A DNA stretch of 64,000 nucleotides, from positions 10,217,501 through 10,281,500 of the forward strand of contig CM076280.1 in assembly GCA_038380795.1 (NCBI GenBank), given 5' to 3'. The position numbers were made by a program, and so were the translations under genes. This document shows positions 61,969 to 64,000 of this stretch, one piece after another. The notes beneath the pieces were generated by a model. It was not told where the DNA came from, ran no database searches, and saw only the letters and a program-made list of their open reading frames with translations. Numbering within the stretch: position 1 is the first letter of the stretch; each line of letters opens with the position of its first letter. The DNA comes from Pyrocephalus nanus. Its lineage: Eukaryota > Chordata > Aves > Passeriformes > Tyrannidae.

Positions 61969-64000
61969 GGTGCAGGAGGAGCAGAGCCCCCGACTCCCCT
62001 GAGGCTGCGAGCGGGGGATGCCGGAGCTCTGACACTCCCTACACACAGTCAGTCACTGCACAGGCTGTGCAGAGGAAAAGCAACGAGCACCACCTTCAGA
62101 AGAGCGGTAAATTATTCCCCTTGGGAACAAAGATGCAGCCGTGTTGAGATGAGGCAGTGGGAAAACATGGCAGGAAAATTCAAGGCGTTCTCTGCAATTA
62201 CAGCCAGAGCTGCCAAGCGGCTTCTCCTGCTGTCACTGCAGCAGCGCTGACAGTGTTGGTGTCAGCCTGACCTTTCACCCTCACCCAAGGCCACACAACA
62301 CCCCTGTGGGTTCCTGCAGGCACAGGGGTTTGCTGGGATGGCAAACATCAGCGTGGCTTCAGCAGGTCTGTGGGCACAGATTCACACTCACGACACTCCC
62401 CGGGTGCTAAAGTGACCCCACGTCCCCGCAGATCTCTGCCAAGATCTCACAAGCAACCAAAGCCTCTCCCCTTGGCCCTGCTGAGCCCTCTCCCTGCTCT
62501 TTCCCAGCAGATTTAAGCAGCACAGGAGCTCCAAGAAGCCCCAGGTAGAAATGAGCACCAGGGTCAAGCAATGTCCCCACCAGGTTGGGTGTCACACCAA
62601 GAACTCGTGGGAGGAGATTTGTCCCAGTGAACCACGGCAGGAACCAAGACTCCCACATTTTCCATGTCCCTCTGCACTCCTTTCACAGGACTCTTTTCAA
62701 TGAGGACTTTTGGTGTGTCCTGCCCAGCTGGTGGAGGGGAACAAAACAATTCATTTTGCCAACGCGCTCGGCTCTCCTCGAGTCAGGGCAGTGCCAGCAG
62801 CTCCCCTGGGAAGGTGCCCACCAGTGCTCAGCTCTGGGTTGTGAGGGTGGTCACTCCTCCCTGTGCCCTTCCCTTTCCCTTTTGCCCTTCCACACGTGAG
62901 AAACCAAAAAAAAAACAGATCCTCAACCACTGCAAGTGTCTGCTGGAGCTGCAGGGATGGGACCCTCCATCCCCCTTCCCTCAGCCAGGTGCTGACAACT
63001 TGAAATGCTGTTTTCTCTTTCAAGCCCGTTCTCCCAATAAAGTGAAAAGAAACCAAAGGGAAAGTAAATAAATGGGGGAAAAAAAACACCCCAGGGAAGG
63101 ATGGAAATCCGAGCCCATAGTGTTAAATTGCACTAAATAACTGAAAATCAATGTTGTTCTTCCTTTTCATCAGGGCACAGCTGTACATTCTGCAGCACTC
63201 CAGGGACACCTCTGCTCCTTCCACCATCCTGCTACGTGCACTTCCTTTTATTGCTACAAGGGCCCCTTCCTGACAGTAAAAACAATATCCCTGAAAAGAG
63301 TAATGACCACTTTTTAAAATAAAGCAAAACAAAATAACAGATATAATTGTAAGAGAGCTGCGTTCCTCCTTTGCTCTATTACTTTCATAACTTTCCTAAC
63401 ATTCCTGCTGATGGCCAGGGGTACCTGCCTGAAGATGAATACTCACCAGCACACCAACAGCCCACACAAGGAAACACCCACTTCAAGAACTCCAAACAGC
63501 ACTGCAATTAAGGCACCACGTCAGGACTCATCCCTGCAGCCTTTCAGAACAACCAGAAATGCAAACCTCAATTAAGAACGTTATCTGTCATTAAAAAAAA
63601 AATAAATCTACAAACCCAAGAAAACCCAAATCAGTTTATAAAGCTGCCTCAGGCTTCCAACGCTCTTCATCCCATTGTATCCCATCTGGAGCTGGGCTGA
63701 GGAATCCAGTGACAACATATGCTGATTTTCACCCTGTTAAGGGTGAGGAGCTGCTGGAGAAACTCTCTCTGCAGAGGACCCAGCACTGTGGAGCTCAAGT
63801 GTCATGGTCACCCTTCCATGGAAGGAGGAGAATGGGACCAGCAGTGGATTTAAGAACACCACCACCATCCCCCAGGAGCTTTTCTCTACACTGCTCCAAG
63901 CTCAGCTGGTCTGGTCCTACAGCCCTGTGCTGCAGAAGAGCCATGGGGATGACTGGTGGCTTGGGATGCTCCTGCTCTTTCATTCCAGGAGCGGGAAAAA

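Larger units (their letters stand above)
46959..64000. other. Upstream flank of KCNT1, no identified gene
   Basis: Seventeen kb of sequence with short repeats, A/T runs (for example 54561-54578 and 54719-54739) and scattered weak ORFs. In mammals SOHLH1 lies head-to-head with KCNT1, but no bHLH-like coding sequence was recognised here. Candidate exons or ORFs at 55694-55840, 60562-60744 and 61344-61868 are discussed as findings and are not called genes. Confidence 0.5.

Overview
This is a vertebrate genomic window, almost certainly from a bird. It holds 3'-truncated CR1 LINE ends of avian type, long introns, GC-rich minisatellites as seen on avian microchromosomes, and one multi-exon gene. 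That gene is a complete minus-strand KCNT1 (Slack / Slo2.2 sodium-activated potassium channel). It was assembled by hand from 32 coding exons running from the ATG at 46638 down to the TGA at 8269. Splice phases agree at every junction and the sum is 3669 nt, or 1222 residues, close to the mammalian protein. The species and chromosome are inferred, not read.

Layout: positions 1 to about 6.5 kb are AT-rich with no recognisable coding sequence. This is probably intergenic sequence or the 3' UTR of a convergent neighbour; in mammals CAMSAP1 lies tail-to-tail with KCNT1. From about 6.5 to 8.27 kb the sequence turns GC-rich and contains a CAG run and two minisatellites, in what is probably the KCNT1 3' UTR or flank. 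From 8269 to 28589 lie exons 32 to 3, with mostly short introns. Intron 2 (28590-36751) and intron 1 (36794-46489) are large and hold CR1 fragments, a CATC microsatellite, a 20-bp minisatellite and a 28-nt T run. Exon 1 with the start codon is at 46490-46638. From 46.6 to 64 kb is upstream flank. It contains a small CpG cluster near 58.6 kb, a few weak ORFs and one splice-acceptor-like minus-strand ORF near 55.7-55.84 kb, but no gene I can name.

The gene encodes, in order, a cytoplasmic N-terminus, S1-S6 with a GYGD potassium filter, the RCK1 domain, an acidic disordered linker, the RCK2 domain carrying the sodium-site motif, a basic C-terminal region and a PDZ-type ETQL end. No bacterial, viral or defence system was found. 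The most unusual features are tandem repeats next to 5' splice sites, above all an array in intron 4 that repeats the exon 4 donor site about nine times. Also notable are a GC-AG intron that splits the sodium-site motif and a 21-nt in-frame microexon.
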